A stretch of 41,304 nt of DNA from Bacillota bacterium (GTDB taxonomy: Bacteria; Bacillota; Clostridia; Acetivibrionales; DSM-1351), in NCBI GenBank assembly GCA_023392075.1, contig JAEVZU010000187.1, positions 1 to 41,304 of the forward strand, given 5' to 3'. The notes beneath the pieces were generated by a model. It was not told the origin of the DNA. It worked only from the letters and a program-made list of their open reading frames with translations, and searched no databases. The position numbers and the translations under genes are program-made. Shown piece after piece: positions 1 through 7,791 of the stretch (position 1 is its first letter; every line of letters starts with the position of its first letter).

Positions 1-2
1 CT

Positions 3-584
3 GGCCCTACTGGTCCAACTGGTCCTACTGGCCCTACGGGTCCAACTGGCGCTACTGGCCCTACCGGCCCAACCGGTGCTTCTGGTTCGACTGGTCCTGC
101 CGGTCCAACTGGTGCTGCTGGTTCGACTGGTCCTGCCGGTCCAACCGGTGCTACGGGTCCCGCCGGTCCGACTGGAGTGGGTATAGCGTCATATGGAAAT
201 GTGTATAATCTTGCTACACTTGCTGATGCAACAATAGTTGGTGGAGCAGATATACCGTTTAGCAATAACGGACCATTATTAGGAATAGCCCACACACCGG
301 CAACAACAATAATAATAGTTCCATTAACAGGTAACTACGAAATAATTTATAATGTTTCCGTTTCAGCCGGAATAGGAGCTTCCATTGCAATTGCAGTTAA
401 CGGAACCGTTAATGCAGCTACTCAAATATCAGCTTTGGTCGCTACCGGTGAATTGAGCGGCAATACCATCCTGTCACTCAATGCAGGAGATGAACTTACA
501 TTGCGCAACAATTCCGCAGTTGCACTAACATTAACACTTGCACCAAATGTAAGTTCACAACTGGATATTCTTTTATTGGATTGA
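3..584 (+). CDS. Collagen-like surface protein, 3' end (partial)
   Basis: The frame is open from the first bases of the window, so the start lies upstream. About 58 codons form uninterrupted Gly-X-Y triplets, mostly Gly-Pro-Thr, Gly-Ala-Thr, Gly-Ser-Thr and Gly-Pro-Ala. They are followed by a 135-residue C-terminal domain rich in Ile, Val, Ala and Asn with alternating beta-strand character (for example GNYEIIYNVSVSAG and GDELTLRNNSAVALTL). This is the architecture of BclA-type exosporium proteins and other bacterial collagen-like proteins: a triple-helical stalk capped by a trimerising beta domain. Thr in the Y position is the usual O-glycosylation site in BclA, and a glycosyltransferase follows downstream. 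The GTG at 177 is an internal Val codon at the repeat/cap boundary, not a start. Location on the spore or cell surface is inferred; the anchoring N-terminus is outside the window. Confidence 0.88.
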   Translation, partial: GPTGPTGPTGPTGPTGATGPTGPTGASGSTGPAGPTGAAGSTGPAGPTGATGPAGPTGVGIASYGNVYNLATLADATIVGGADIPFSNNGPLLGIAHTPATTIIIVPLTGNYEIIYNVSVSAGIGASIAIAVNGTVNAATQISALVATGELSGNTILSLNAGDELTLRNNSAVALTLTLAPNVSSQLDILLLD

Positions 585-595
585 TTACTCTTTTT

Positions 596-630
596 AAAGC
601 CCCCGCCGTTTCTTGCGGCAGGGGCTTTTT
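596..630 (+). terminator. Rho-independent terminator of the collagen-like gene
   Basis: AAGCCCC pairs with GGGGCTT and, after one mismatch, GCCG pairs with CGGC around a short loop; the right arm runs into TTTTT. It lies 12 bases after the stop codon. Confidence 0.9.
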
Positions 631-782
631 CCTTGATTAACTACCTGCGCTGCACTGATGTGTATGATTATACATAAACTTTCCAGTAACATTTTCCTCC
701 TCAAAGAATAAACTAATGATAGCAACGTATGAAAGGATTTAGCGTTTATTAGACTCAAGGTCTTTATAAACCGGGATGCTAT

Positions 783-1865
783 ATGATAACTATAAGTCTT
801 TGCATGATTGTAAAAAATGAGGAAGAAACGCTTGCCCGCTGTTTGGATACAGTTAAGGACATAGTAGACGAAATCAACATAGTAGATACAGGTTCAACTG
901 ACAAAACCAAGGAAATTGCTCTGCAATATACCGACAGACTTTATGATTTCCCTTGGACGAACAGCTTTGCAGAAGCAAGAAATGAATCCTATAAATATGC
1001 CACAAAAGACTATATATTCTATCTTGATGCAGATGATGTTCTACTGGAAGACGACCGGGAAAAATTCAAAAAGTTAAAAGAAACACTTGACCCCTCTGTC
1101 GATTCTGTATCTATGTATTACAACGCAGGGATTGATGAATTTGGAAATGTGACTCTGAGATTTCGGAATAATCGCCTTGTAAAAAGAGAAAAAAATTTTC
1201 GTTGGTACGGTGATTGCCATAACTATCTGGATATCCGGGGTAAAATAATTAACTCTGATGTTGCCGTTACTCATAAAAAATTACGCCATTCGGTTGGTCG
1301 TACCGTCTCAATATTCGAAAGCAAGCTTGCCCGCGGAGATACTTTTTCTCCGAGAGATTATTTCTATTACGGCAATGAATTAAGGGAAAATGGCCGTTTT
1401 CAGGAAGCTATCGCCAGCTACAACAAAAACCTTGAAATGAAAGATGGCTGGATAGAGGATAAAATTTTTGCCTGCATTTATAAAGGTGACTGCTACCGCT
1501 CCCTGGGGGATAAAGCCAACGAACTTTCTTCCCTGTTTCAATCCTTTAATTACTCACCTCCCAGAGGAGAAGCCTGCAGCCGGATAGGCTACAATTTTCA
1601 CACCAGAAAAGAGTATAAAACAGCCATCTTCTGGTATGAACTGGCTACAAATCTGGCCCCAGATCCTGATAGATGGAGTTTCGTTTATATGGCCTATTAT
1701 ACCTGGTATCCCCATTTGCAGTTATGTGTCTGCTACTACAGAATTGGCGATTTTCAAAAATCCTATGAACATAATGAAGAGGCTGCAAAATATAGACCTA
1801 CAGATCCAAGTGTAATCAACAATCGGCAGCTTTTTGGAAGGTTATTTGAAAAAAGTGATGTTTAA
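783..1865 (+). CDS. Family 2 glycosyltransferase with C-terminal TPR-like region (SunS-like)
   Basis: The 360-residue protein starts with ISLCMIVKNEEETL, the signature of a GT-A fold family 2 transferase. The acceptor-side motif VDTGSTDKT is at about residue 34 and the metal-binding DAD at 82-84 (YLDADDVL). Residues from about 190 contain repeated helical pairs with TPR character (FQEAIASYNKNLE, YKTAIFWYELATNLAP, FQKSYEHNEEAAKYRP). This combination occurs in SunS and related peptide or protein glycosyltransferases, where the TPR part binds the acceptor. Its position just behind a Thr-rich collagen-like gene suggests that protein as substrate, an inference from context. The ATG at 783 has only a weak ribosome site (GGGA). 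A terminator separates it from the collagen-like gene, so it probably has its own promoter within 631-780, where no convincing promoter was identified. The donor sugar cannot be read from the sequence. Confidence 0.85.
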   Translation: MITISLCMIVKNEEETLARCLDTVKDIVDEINIVDTGSTDKTKEIALQYTDRLYDFPWTNSFAEARNESYKYATKDYIFYLDADDVLLEDDREKFKKLKETLDPSVDSVSMYYNAGIDEFGNVTLRFRNNRLVKREKNFRWYGDCHNYLDIRGKIINSDVAVTHKKLRHSVGRTVSIFESKLARGDTFSPRDYFYYGNELRENGRFQEAIASYNKNLEMKDGWIEDKIFACIYKGDCYRSLGDKANELSSLFQSFNYSPPRGEACSRIGYNFHTRKEYKTAIFWYELATNLAPDPDRWSFVYMAYYTWYPHLQLCVCYYRIGDFQKSYEHNEEAAKYRPTDPSVINNRQLFGRLFEKSDV

Positions 1866-1994
1866 CACTAAAGTTTTATTAAAATACATAGAACCGGCAT
1901 TCGGAAATTTCTCTTTATGCCGGCTCTCTTGTATTTTTTTATTTATTTTTTATTAAATCTTATACAAAACAGGCTGCGTACTTATACACAATTA

Positions 1995-2909
1995 TTACGG
2001 AAGTTTGTTTCCGGCTGCCCTGTATATTTCATACCATTCAGGCCTGGTCAGTTCAACTTCCGATGCCCTGCATATGTCCTTCAATCTGGAAACACTTGTT
2101 GTACCAACAATGGGCTGCATTTTCGCAGGGTGCCTTAAAAGCCATGCTATAGCAATAGCTGTATTTGTTACACCCTTGGCTTGTGCCAACGCATCAATTG
2201 TTTTATTAAGTTCCGGGAATTTGTCATTATCTAAGAATACACCCTCAAAAAAGCCATATTGGAAAGGTGACCAGGGTTGGATGGTTATATCATGTAACCG
2301 GCAGTAATCCAGTATACTTCCATCTCTGTCAAAGGAACCGGGAACATTCATATTGACATTTATTCCTGTATCTATCATACCAGTGTGCATTATACTAAAC
2401 TGGAGTTGATTTGCCACCAGCTTTTGACTTACATATTTTTTCAGCAGATCAATCTGCATTGGTTTTTGATTGCTTACTCCAAAATTTCTGACTTTTCCGC
2501 TGGACTGCAGAATTGAAAACGCCTCGGCTACTTCTTCAGGCTCGACGAGCGCATCCGGACGATGCAAAAGAAGAACGTCAATATAATCAGTTTTCAAGCG
2601 TTTCAGACTACCGTCAACTGACTCAAGTATATGTTCTTTTGAAAAATCAAAATAACCTTGTCTGATTCCGCACTTTGTTTGGATAATAAATTTCTCTCTG
2701 ATTGCAGGTCTCATTTCAATGGCTTCTGCAAACATTTCCTCCGACTTTCCTGCTGCATAAATATCAGCGTGGTCGAAGAAATCTATTCCCTCTTCCAATG
2801 CTGTATTTATAAGTACTGCTGCATCCTTTTTCGAAAGCTCTGTTATTCTCATACATCCAAGAGAAATTTCAGATGCATTTAAAGCCCCGCCAATGCTAAT
2901 TTTTTTCAC
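1995..2909 (-). CDS. Aldo/keto reductase
   Basis: A cytoplasmic NADPH-dependent oxidoreductase of the AKR superfamily (TIM barrel), most like the YdhF group. The catalytic tetrad is visible: Asp and Tyr in FFDHADIY, Lys in IIQTKCG and His in VLLLHRPD. The C-terminal cofactor segment includes IVGTTSVSRLKDI. The frame is open from a GTG at 2918, but the ribosome site AGAGGTG overlaps that codon. The GTG at 2909 lies 6 bases beyond the site and gives MKKISIGGAL, a normal AKR N-terminus, so that start (304 residues) is preferred. The gene is divergent from a MerR regulator across about 200 bases, a common pairing in which MerR controls the reductase. Substrate unknown. Confidence 0.92.
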   Translation of the reverse strand: MKKISIGGALNASEISLGCMRITELSKKDAAVLINTALEEGIDFFDHADIYAAGKSEEMFAEAIEMRPAIREKFIIQTKCGIRQGYFDFSKEHILESVDGSLKRLKTDYIDVLLLHRPDALVEPEEVAEAFSILQSSGKVRNFGVSNQKPMQIDLLKKYVSQKLVANQLQFSIMHTGMIDTGINVNMNVPGSFDRDGSILDYCRLHDITIQPWSPFQYGFFEGVFLDNDKFPELNKTIDALAQAKGVTNTAIAIAWLLRHPAKMQPIVGTTSVSRLKDICRASEVELTRPEWYEIYRAAGNKLP

Positions 2910-3051
2910 CAAAAACACCTCTTTCTTATATTATCTAATTATCCATGTAAATAATACTCTTATTCTATACAACTCGAATTCTATACCTTAGAGTCTACTA
3001 TAAGTCAATACTCCAATAAATTTTAAACCGAATAAATTTTAAAATTTTCCC

Positions 3052-3081
3052 TTGACCTGCAGTATGATATGAGTGTAACTT
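3052..3081 (+). promoter_or_regulatory. Candidate promoter of the MerR gene
   Basis: TTGACC at 3052-3057 and TAACTT at 3076-3081 are separated by 18 bases. A slightly long spacer suits a MerR-controlled promoter. The start codon is 35 bases downstream. Confidence 0.5.
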
Positions 3082-3116
3082 AGAAATAGGAAAAGTTATT
3101 ATAAGGGGGTATTTTT

Positions 3117-3515
3117 TTGGAATACACTATTAAACAGGCAGCTCAGAAAATGAACCTTACAGCATATACACTCCGGTATTATGATAAAGAAGGCTTACTT
3201 CCCTTTGTTGTCAGGGACAATTCAGGAAACAGGCTCTTTACCGATAATGATATTGAATGGCTTGGACTTATCTGCTGTTTAAAGAATACCGGGATGCCCA
3301 TAAGACAGATAAAGAATTTCATTCAGGGTGCCCTGGAGGGTGATCACACTCTTGAAAGCCGTGTGAAAATGCTGCTGGAACATAGAAATCATGTATTAAA
3401 GCAAATGGAAGAATTGAATAAAAATCTGGATAAAATCAATTACAAAATAAAATATTACGGTGGATGTCTTGAGGAATATAAAAAGCAGAAGCTTCATTCA
3501 GCACACGCAAACTAG
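3117..3515 (+). CDS. MerR family transcriptional regulator
   Basis: A 132-residue regulator. The N-terminal winged HTH is typical of MerR: YTIKQAAQKMNLTAYTLRYY, then DKEGLLPFVVRDNSGNRLFTDNDIEWL. It is followed by the conserved CCLKNTGMPIRQIKNFI segment and a dimerisation coiled coil (VLKQMEELNKNLDKINYKIKYY). There is no long effector-binding domain, and the few Cys residues do not form an obvious metal site. It resembles the MerR proteins that sit next to aldo/keto reductases and respond to carbonyl or electrophile stress. The start is TTG, chosen because AAGGGGGT lies 7 bases upstream. It likely regulates itself and the divergent reductase. The stop codon lies inside a dispersed 24-nt repeat. 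Confidence 0.93.
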   Translation: MEYTIKQAAQKMNLTAYTLRYYDKEGLLPFVVRDNSGNRLFTDNDIEWLGLICCLKNTGMPIRQIKNFIQGALEGDHTLESRVKMLLEHRNHVLKQMEELNKNLDKINYKIKYYGGCLEEYKKQKLHSAHAN

Positions 3516-3535
3516 TGGTCTGTAACATCTAAAAC
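3512..3535 (+). repeat. 24-nt dispersed repeat, copy 1
   Basis: Core TGGTCTGTAACA flanked by CTAG and CTAAAA. It recurs inverted at 7748-7771 (two differences) and as a diverged direct copy at 15352-15375. The merR stop codon (TAG, 3513-3515) falls inside it. Confidence 0.7.
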
Positions 3536-3550
3536 CCGATCCTTTACATT

Positions 3551-3596
3551 AATTTCCTGCGTAATACAATTTGTGATATGTATCACGCAGGAAATT
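3551..3596 (+). terminator. Hairpin downstream of merR
   Basis: AATTTCCTGCGT at 3551-3562 is exactly complementary to ACGCAGGAAATT at 3585-3596, with partial extension into the loop. T-rich sequence follows. It probably terminates merR transcription. Confidence 0.65.
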
Positions 3597-3731
3597 TATT
3601 TAGGAAATCTGTGGTATTTGTTTATGCCTTATATGGATTTTATACCCTTCACACTTTATTGTATCACCTTAGGTTGTACACTGGCTGATGTGCATAGATT
3701 TAAAAAAACATTGTCAGCCTGAAGGATACCA

Positions 3732-3764
3732 AAAACCGCTCCGTTAACCATGCGAAGCGGTTTT
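3732..3764 (-). terminator. Rho-independent terminator of the hexokinase gene
   Basis: AAAACCGCT at 3732-3740 pairs with AGCGGTTTT at 3756-3764. Read on the minus strand, the arm ends in a run of T. It lies about 80 bases past the hexokinase stop. Confidence 0.75.
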
Positions 3765-3841
3765 AAAATTAATAAAGTCAATTATGCTTTTAAGTTGATA
3801 TGTTTAAGTTACTCAATTCTATTGATTATTTGGCTTATATG

Positions 3842-5146
3842 TCAAGCCTGTTTCTGTGTTGTCGCAACAGCAGCAGCTATAGCCGCACCCAATCCCGAAC
3901 CATCCTTTACCAAACGGATTCCTATATTTTCAGCATCCTGACCCAAAGCATCTGCAAAAGCTTCTTCCATCAGTTTTGGTGCCTTTGGCATTTTTTCATA
4001 TATGGTTCCGTCTATTGCTACAATATGCTTGTTCTTAATTCTGGTTCCGTTGTTTTCCTGATGAAACAGGATACCAAGATAAGAAGTGGCAACAAGTCTT
4101 ACGGTTCTCTTTAAAACAGCCTCCGAAATACTCTTTATCAGCTCGGCGTCAGCCATACTGCAATTGTATTGTTCAGTAGTCTGTGAGGGATAAAGTATAA
4201 AGTTTTCCACCATCAGAGCATTAAAATTCTGATTGAAAAAAGTCCCTGTGTCGGTATCGTCATTTGCAAATAACAGCTTTTGATCGTACAGATCCTTGCA
4301 TACCTCTTTTAGAATACTGCCCATGTAGTAACCCGATACCATTTTTTCCAACAGCTGTGCACCAGGCATCTGACTGTTTTTGTCTATAATCTGGTCATAT
4401 TTTGTAACAGGGAGACCCACATTATAGTTACCCGATTCAAGATTTACTATCATTTTTCCGCCGTTAATCGGGTGATTATTCTCCAGATAACAGGTGTTAT
4501 GCCCGGTCCCCATGATTGAGCCGATATCGGCATCCTGGTAACTGTACATGGCTACCAGCAAAGTTCCCACCGTATCATTCAGTATGGCAACAGGTTCAAT
4601 ATTTATATTTTTTGCTTTCAGGGCATCCGCAAGAAGTCTGTTGATATTCTGGCCCTCTACTCCGGAGGTGGTAATCTCTTTGGTCCAATGGATCAAATAT
4701 GCTTCATTTATACCTTCCTGCCTGCAGGGAAAAGAAAAGGTATTTCCAAGATACATACTCTCTCCCGGTTCAATTATGCCAGCCATACATTCGGCCATAT
4801 ATCCGAAGAGCTGACCGGCATCAGTATTTGACTTTGTGAGGTCAAAGTCTTTTTCTTTATTTATAAGCTTTTCTTTTATCTCTGCAAGTTTTTCAAAGTC
4901 ACCGTCTTTTATTTTAAATTTTGTACATCTAAGATTTGTTCCACCCATATCCATAGTCATAAATATACCATGTTCTTTGCCTGTAGGTTTTCCGATATAG
5001 GAAGGAAGCATTTTCAGACAGGTTTTTTCACCTTTAAGACCGGCTTCCATTGTTTCCTTAAACAGTCCCGCAATGCGAAGCATACTGTCCTTATCGATTT
5101 CAAATGCTTTTAATACATTATTTATTGTATCGTTATTCAACCCCAT
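3842..5146 (-). CDS. Hexokinase of the eukaryotic (HK1/HK2 Pfam) type
   Basis: A 434-residue ATP-dependent hexose kinase, phosphorylating glucose-type sugars to the 6-phosphate in the cytoplasm. It carries the signatures of the eukaryotic hexokinase family rather than the bacterial ROK or Glk families. These are the phosphate-1 loop MDMGGTNLR (65-73), the sugar-binding LGNTFSFPCRQ (133-143, eukaryotic LGFTFSFP), the catalytic LNDTVGTLL with Asp191, the phosphate-2 GTGHNTCY (213-220), and the C-terminal adenosine segment DGSGLGAAIAAAVA. The length matches one eukaryotic hexokinase half. There is no signal or mitochondrial-type extension. AGAGGTG lies 6 bases before the ATG. It appears monocistronic. 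Sugar preference cannot be fixed from sequence. Confidence 0.92.
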   Translation of the reverse strand: MGLNNDTINNVLKAFEIDKDSMLRIAGLFKETMEAGLKGEKTCLKMLPSYIGKPTGKEHGIFMTMDMGGTNLRCTKFKIKDGDFEKLAEIKEKLINKEKDFDLTKSNTDAGQLFGYMAECMAGIIEPGESMYLGNTFSFPCRQEGINEAYLIHWTKEITTSGVEGQNINRLLADALKAKNINIEPVAILNDTVGTLLVAMYSYQDADIGSIMGTGHNTCYLENNHPINGGKMIVNLESGNYNVGLPVTKYDQIIDKNSQMPGAQLLEKMVSGYYMGSILKEVCKDLYDQKLLFANDDTDTGTFFNQNFNALMVENFILYPSQTTEQYNCSMADAELIKSISEAVLKRTVRLVATSYLGILFHQENNGTRIKNKHIVAIDGTIYEKMPKAPKLMEEAFADALGQDAENIGIRLVKDGSGLGAAIAAAVATTQKQA

Positions 5147-5247
5147 AGAGCACCTCTTATATTATAGTTTAAAATTAGTATCATAATTATTCTATTATTC
5201 TGATTTTATTTTATATATGCCGTTTGGTCAAGCAAGAATGCAGATTT

Positions 5248-6108
5248 TCATTCGATTTGTCTGACTATCATGCTATTTATATATGACATAATCTTTAGAA
5301 GCTGATCAGTTCTTTCGTTTTCATAAAACAGTTCCAGCTTTTGGTCGGAATTGAAAACATATTTCATTTTCATGCCTTTTCCTGTGGCTTCCAGAGCAAT
5401 ATTCTTCAACGCTCTCAACGGAATGTGAATCAGGTCTCCCGTAATATTGTGACTTGGTCTGGAATTGTTATTTTCCATAAATATAATTATTTCTTTTTTG
5501 CAGACAACAGAAAAATGCGACTGTGTCATAACTTTATTGAAAAGTAAACCGGGATGATTGTACACTTTCTTCTGTTTCAGGCTGCATAGCACCGAAGTTT
5601 TATCAATAACTGCATCCTTTGCAAGCAAGGCACCGGCATATATGTTTTCCTCGGTATCCGAAAATGCCGGCTCCGAATACTCCTCCCTTTCATTTATAAA
5701 AGTGTTTTCAATTAATTTTTTACGTAATTCAACCAGTAGTCCTTTAACAAGATCATTTACGTTCGAATCAAAAAAAATCCTTTCTTTTAAGTCATTCTTA
5801 TAATTTATTGATATACAATATGAATTAGGCTGGTCTTCATTTACCACATAGTTTATATCCGCAAAATCTAAGTTCATTTTAGAAATATTGCTGTTTATAT
5901 TTTTGATTATTACTAATTTCGTGCCATAAATCATTATTATCTTTTCAAGCAATTCTTCCCTATGAGCGATCAAATTGGAGCACAGTACTATCTTGTAAGG
6001 TTGGAGTTCATTTTCGCCCAGACAACGGTAATACTGCGGGAACTTGTTTTTTAAAATTTTGATATCAATAATGGGCTCAGCAGCAACAGCCCTATCCGAT
6101 GAAATCAT
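5248..6108 (-). CDS. Unknown protein, 286 residues
   Basis: Family not recognised. It has no signal peptide and no membrane segment, so it is probably cytoplasmic. The N-terminal third alternates hydrophobic strands and helices (YKIVLCSNLIAHREELLEKI, TKLVIIKNINSN). The middle is acidic (NEREEYSEPAFSDTEE), and the C-terminal 100 residues (GDLIHIPLRALKNIALEATG, MKYVFNSDQKLELFY) look like the beta sandwich plus helix of bacterial PH-like domains; that resemblance is a visual impression only. The ATG is supported by GAGGAG 7-8 bases upstream. It lies alone between hexokinase and the divergent amt gene, sharing the AT-rich region 6109-6450 as a promoter area. Confidence 0.75.
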   Translation of the reverse strand: MISSDRAVAAEPIIDIKILKNKFPQYYRCLGENELQPYKIVLCSNLIAHREELLEKIIMIYGTKLVIIKNINSNISKMNLDFADINYVVNEDQPNSYCISINYKNDLKERIFFDSNVNDLVKGLLVELRKKLIENTFINEREEYSEPAFSDTEENIYAGALLAKDAVIDKTSVLCSLKQKKVYNHPGLLFNKVMTQSHFSVVCKKEIIIFMENNNSRPSHNITGDLIHIPLRALKNIALEATGKGMKMKYVFNSDQKLELFYENERTDQLLKIMSYINSMIVRQIE

Positions 6109-6276
6109 AATTTACTCCTCTTAAATCCGCATTCTTTCATAAAATCAATTACTGGCTTTTTAAATATCACAAGTATAATTGTACAAAATTATATAATTTT
6201 TGTAAAACACTTAATTAAAAAATACTTGCTTTTAAATATATTTTGTATTAGAATTTTTATGCAATCAAATTTCATT

Positions 6277-6337
6277 GAGCAACGACGCTCTCTTCAGATT
6301 TTAGTATATCAAAAGAAGAGCTACTCTTCTTTTTTTT
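6277..6337 (+). promoter_or_regulatory. Attenuator-like leader of amt
   Basis: GAGC (6277-6280) and GCTC (6287-6290) close a hexaloop AACGAC. AAAAGAAGAG (6311-6320) and CTCTTCTTTT (6324-6333), followed by more T, form a terminator about 115 bases before amt. CTCTTC at 6290-6295 can also pair with GAAGAG at 6315-6320, which would prevent the terminator. A hexaloop with A at position 1 and G at position 4 followed by a terminator is the pattern of ANTAR-protein antitermination targets, but a clear second hexaloop hairpin was not found. Confidence 0.55.
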
Positions 6338-6450
6338 ATTCCTGAAATCCTTACCTAATCCTATTTATTTTCAACGAAATACAATGGCGTGTTTCCTGTT
6401 AAATTCAGTTTGATATTTTTAAATTGAATTATGAAAGGGGTCATAAATAC

Positions 6451-7632
6451 GTGAGTTCAATCAATGTATTATTTTTAATGCTGGGAGCAGTTATGATTCT
6501 GGCAATGCACGCCGGTTTTGCATTTTTAGAGGCTGGAAGTGTCAGCAGAAAAAATCAGGTTAATGCCTTTAATAAAATTATTTTCGATTGGTCGGTAACT
6601 ACAATAGCATACTTTGTTGTAGGCTTTCCCATATCTTATGGTATTGTACTCTACTCAAACAATGGCATTTTTACACAACAAAACGGCTTGGAGCTTGTCA
6701 GATTCTTTTTCCTGCTTGGATTTGCAGCTTGTATCCCTGCAATAATCTCCGGAGGAGTTGTGGGCAGAATGAAGTTCTTTACCCAATCCCTTGGTGCGGT
6801 TATTCTCGGCGGAGTAGTTTATCCTTTTTTTGAAAGTCTTGTTTGGGGCCGGAATTCCTTTATGGGGCAGAAAGGATCTTTTTTTGAAAAGCTTTTCGGT
6901 ACACCCTTCCACGATTTTGCCGGTTCGGTTGTAGTACATTCTCTTGGGGGCTGGATCGGTCTGGCTGCGATAATTATCCTTGGTCCAAGAGTGGGCAGGT
7001 TCAGCGGTAAATTCAATACCAGACCCAGTAATATTCCGTTTTTGACACTTGGAAGCTGGATACTTATTGTTGGTTGGTTCGGCTTTAATGTAATGAGTGC
7101 TCAGAATGTTAATTCCATTTCAGGTCTTGTAGTGGTGAATTCATTAATGGCCATGGTGGGGGGGACAATCTCGGGACTCATCTTCTCAAAAAATGATGTA
7201 GGTTTCACTCATAACGGTGCCCTGGCCGGTTTGATTGCCATCTGTTCCGGCTCTGATGTTGTACATCCTTTTGCTGCACTGTTTATTGGAGCAGTTGCGG
7301 GAATCATATTTATAGTTATGTTTGATCTTGAAGCCAAATGGAAAATCGACGATGTACTCGGCGTTTGGCCGTTACATGGAATAAATGGTACCTGGGGCGG
7401 TATTGCGGCAGGCATTTTTGGAAGAAAAGCTCTCGGAGGTGTTTATGACCTGAGCTTTATGGCTCAGCTTACCGGTTCTGTACTGGCACTGGTATACGCA
7501 TTCGCAGCCGGATTTATTGTTTTCAAAGTGATTGATCTGATCTTCGGTATAAGAATAACCGAACAGGAGGAGCTGATCGGGGCCGACCTTACCTTCCATA
7601 GAATAGATGCCAATCCGGAACAAACTCTTTAA
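6451..7632 (+). CDS. amt: Ammonium transporter, Amt family
   Basis: An eleven-helix ammonium channel of the inner membrane (393 residues). Family signatures are the N-terminal MHAGFAFLEAGSVSRKNQVN and the two pore histidines, in VVVHSLGGWIG and WPLHGINGTWGG, plus GGVVGRMKF and the repeated glycine-rich helices. The frame is open from a TTG at 6424, but AAAGGGG lies 10 bases before the GTG at 6451, which gives a typical short Amt N-terminus (VSSINVLFLM), so that start was taken. A glnK-like PII gene follows 159 bases downstream; PII normally plugs Amt when nitrogen is plentiful. A possible attenuator lies in the leader, suggesting control by nitrogen status. Confidence 0.95.
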   Translation: MSSINVLFLMLGAVMILAMHAGFAFLEAGSVSRKNQVNAFNKIIFDWSVTTIAYFVVGFPISYGIVLYSNNGIFTQQNGLELVRFFFLLGFAACIPAIISGGVVGRMKFFTQSLGAVILGGVVYPFFESLVWGRNSFMGQKGSFFEKLFGTPFHDFAGSVVVHSLGGWIGLAAIIILGPRVGRFSGKFNTRPSNIPFLTLGSWILIVGWFGFNVMSAQNVNSISGLVVVNSLMAMVGGTISGLIFSKNDVGFTHNGALAGLIAICSGSDVVHPFAALFIGAVAGIIFIVMFDLEAKWKIDDVLGVWPLHGINGTWGGIAAGIFGRKALGGVYDLSFMAQLTGSVLALVYAFAAGFIVFKVIDLIFGIRITEQEELIGADLTFHRIDANPEQTL

Positions 7633-7747
7633 TTTAATCTTTATACTTATACATATCAGGTAACTCTGGAGGACAAAGGCAATACTGTATGTATTGACAA
7701 GGACGGCAACGAAATTCTGCAGGAATTTAACCGTCGGCAATATGTGA
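7633..7747 (+). pseudogene. Possible coding remnant between amt and glnK
   Basis: Directly after the amt stop the sequence stays open in the glnK frame for about 50 codons. The middle reads like real protein (VTLEDKGNTVCIDKDGNEIL, then QEFNRRQYVTF). It has no start codon with a ribosome site, and the inverted 24-nt repeat follows at once. This may be the 3' end of a lost gene, for example a mobile-element protein next to its terminal repeat. The family is not recognised. Chance openness cannot be excluded for so short a stretch. Confidence 0.35.
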
Positions 7748-7771
7748 CTTTTAGTTGTTACAGACCACTAG
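7748..7771 (-). repeat. 24-nt dispersed repeat, copy 2 (inverted)
   Basis: The reverse complement matches the copy at 3512-3535 at 22 of 24 bases (core TGGTCTGTAACA). It lies in the amt-glnK gap just before the glnK ribosome site. Together the two copies bracket 4.26 kb as inverted repeats. Confidence 0.7.
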
Positions 7772-7791
7772 TCAAAAAGGAGGGATTTCTT

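Noticed and set aside
3..176. Short tandem repeats possibly resembling a CRISPR or minisatellite
   Set aside because: They are 9-base Gly-X-Y codon repeats in one open frame of a collagen-like protein.
6295..6320. Second ANTAR hexaloop hairpin in the amt leader
   Set aside because: The only pairing available has a long AT-rich loop without the A1/G4 hexaloop, so the ANTAR assignment stays tentative.
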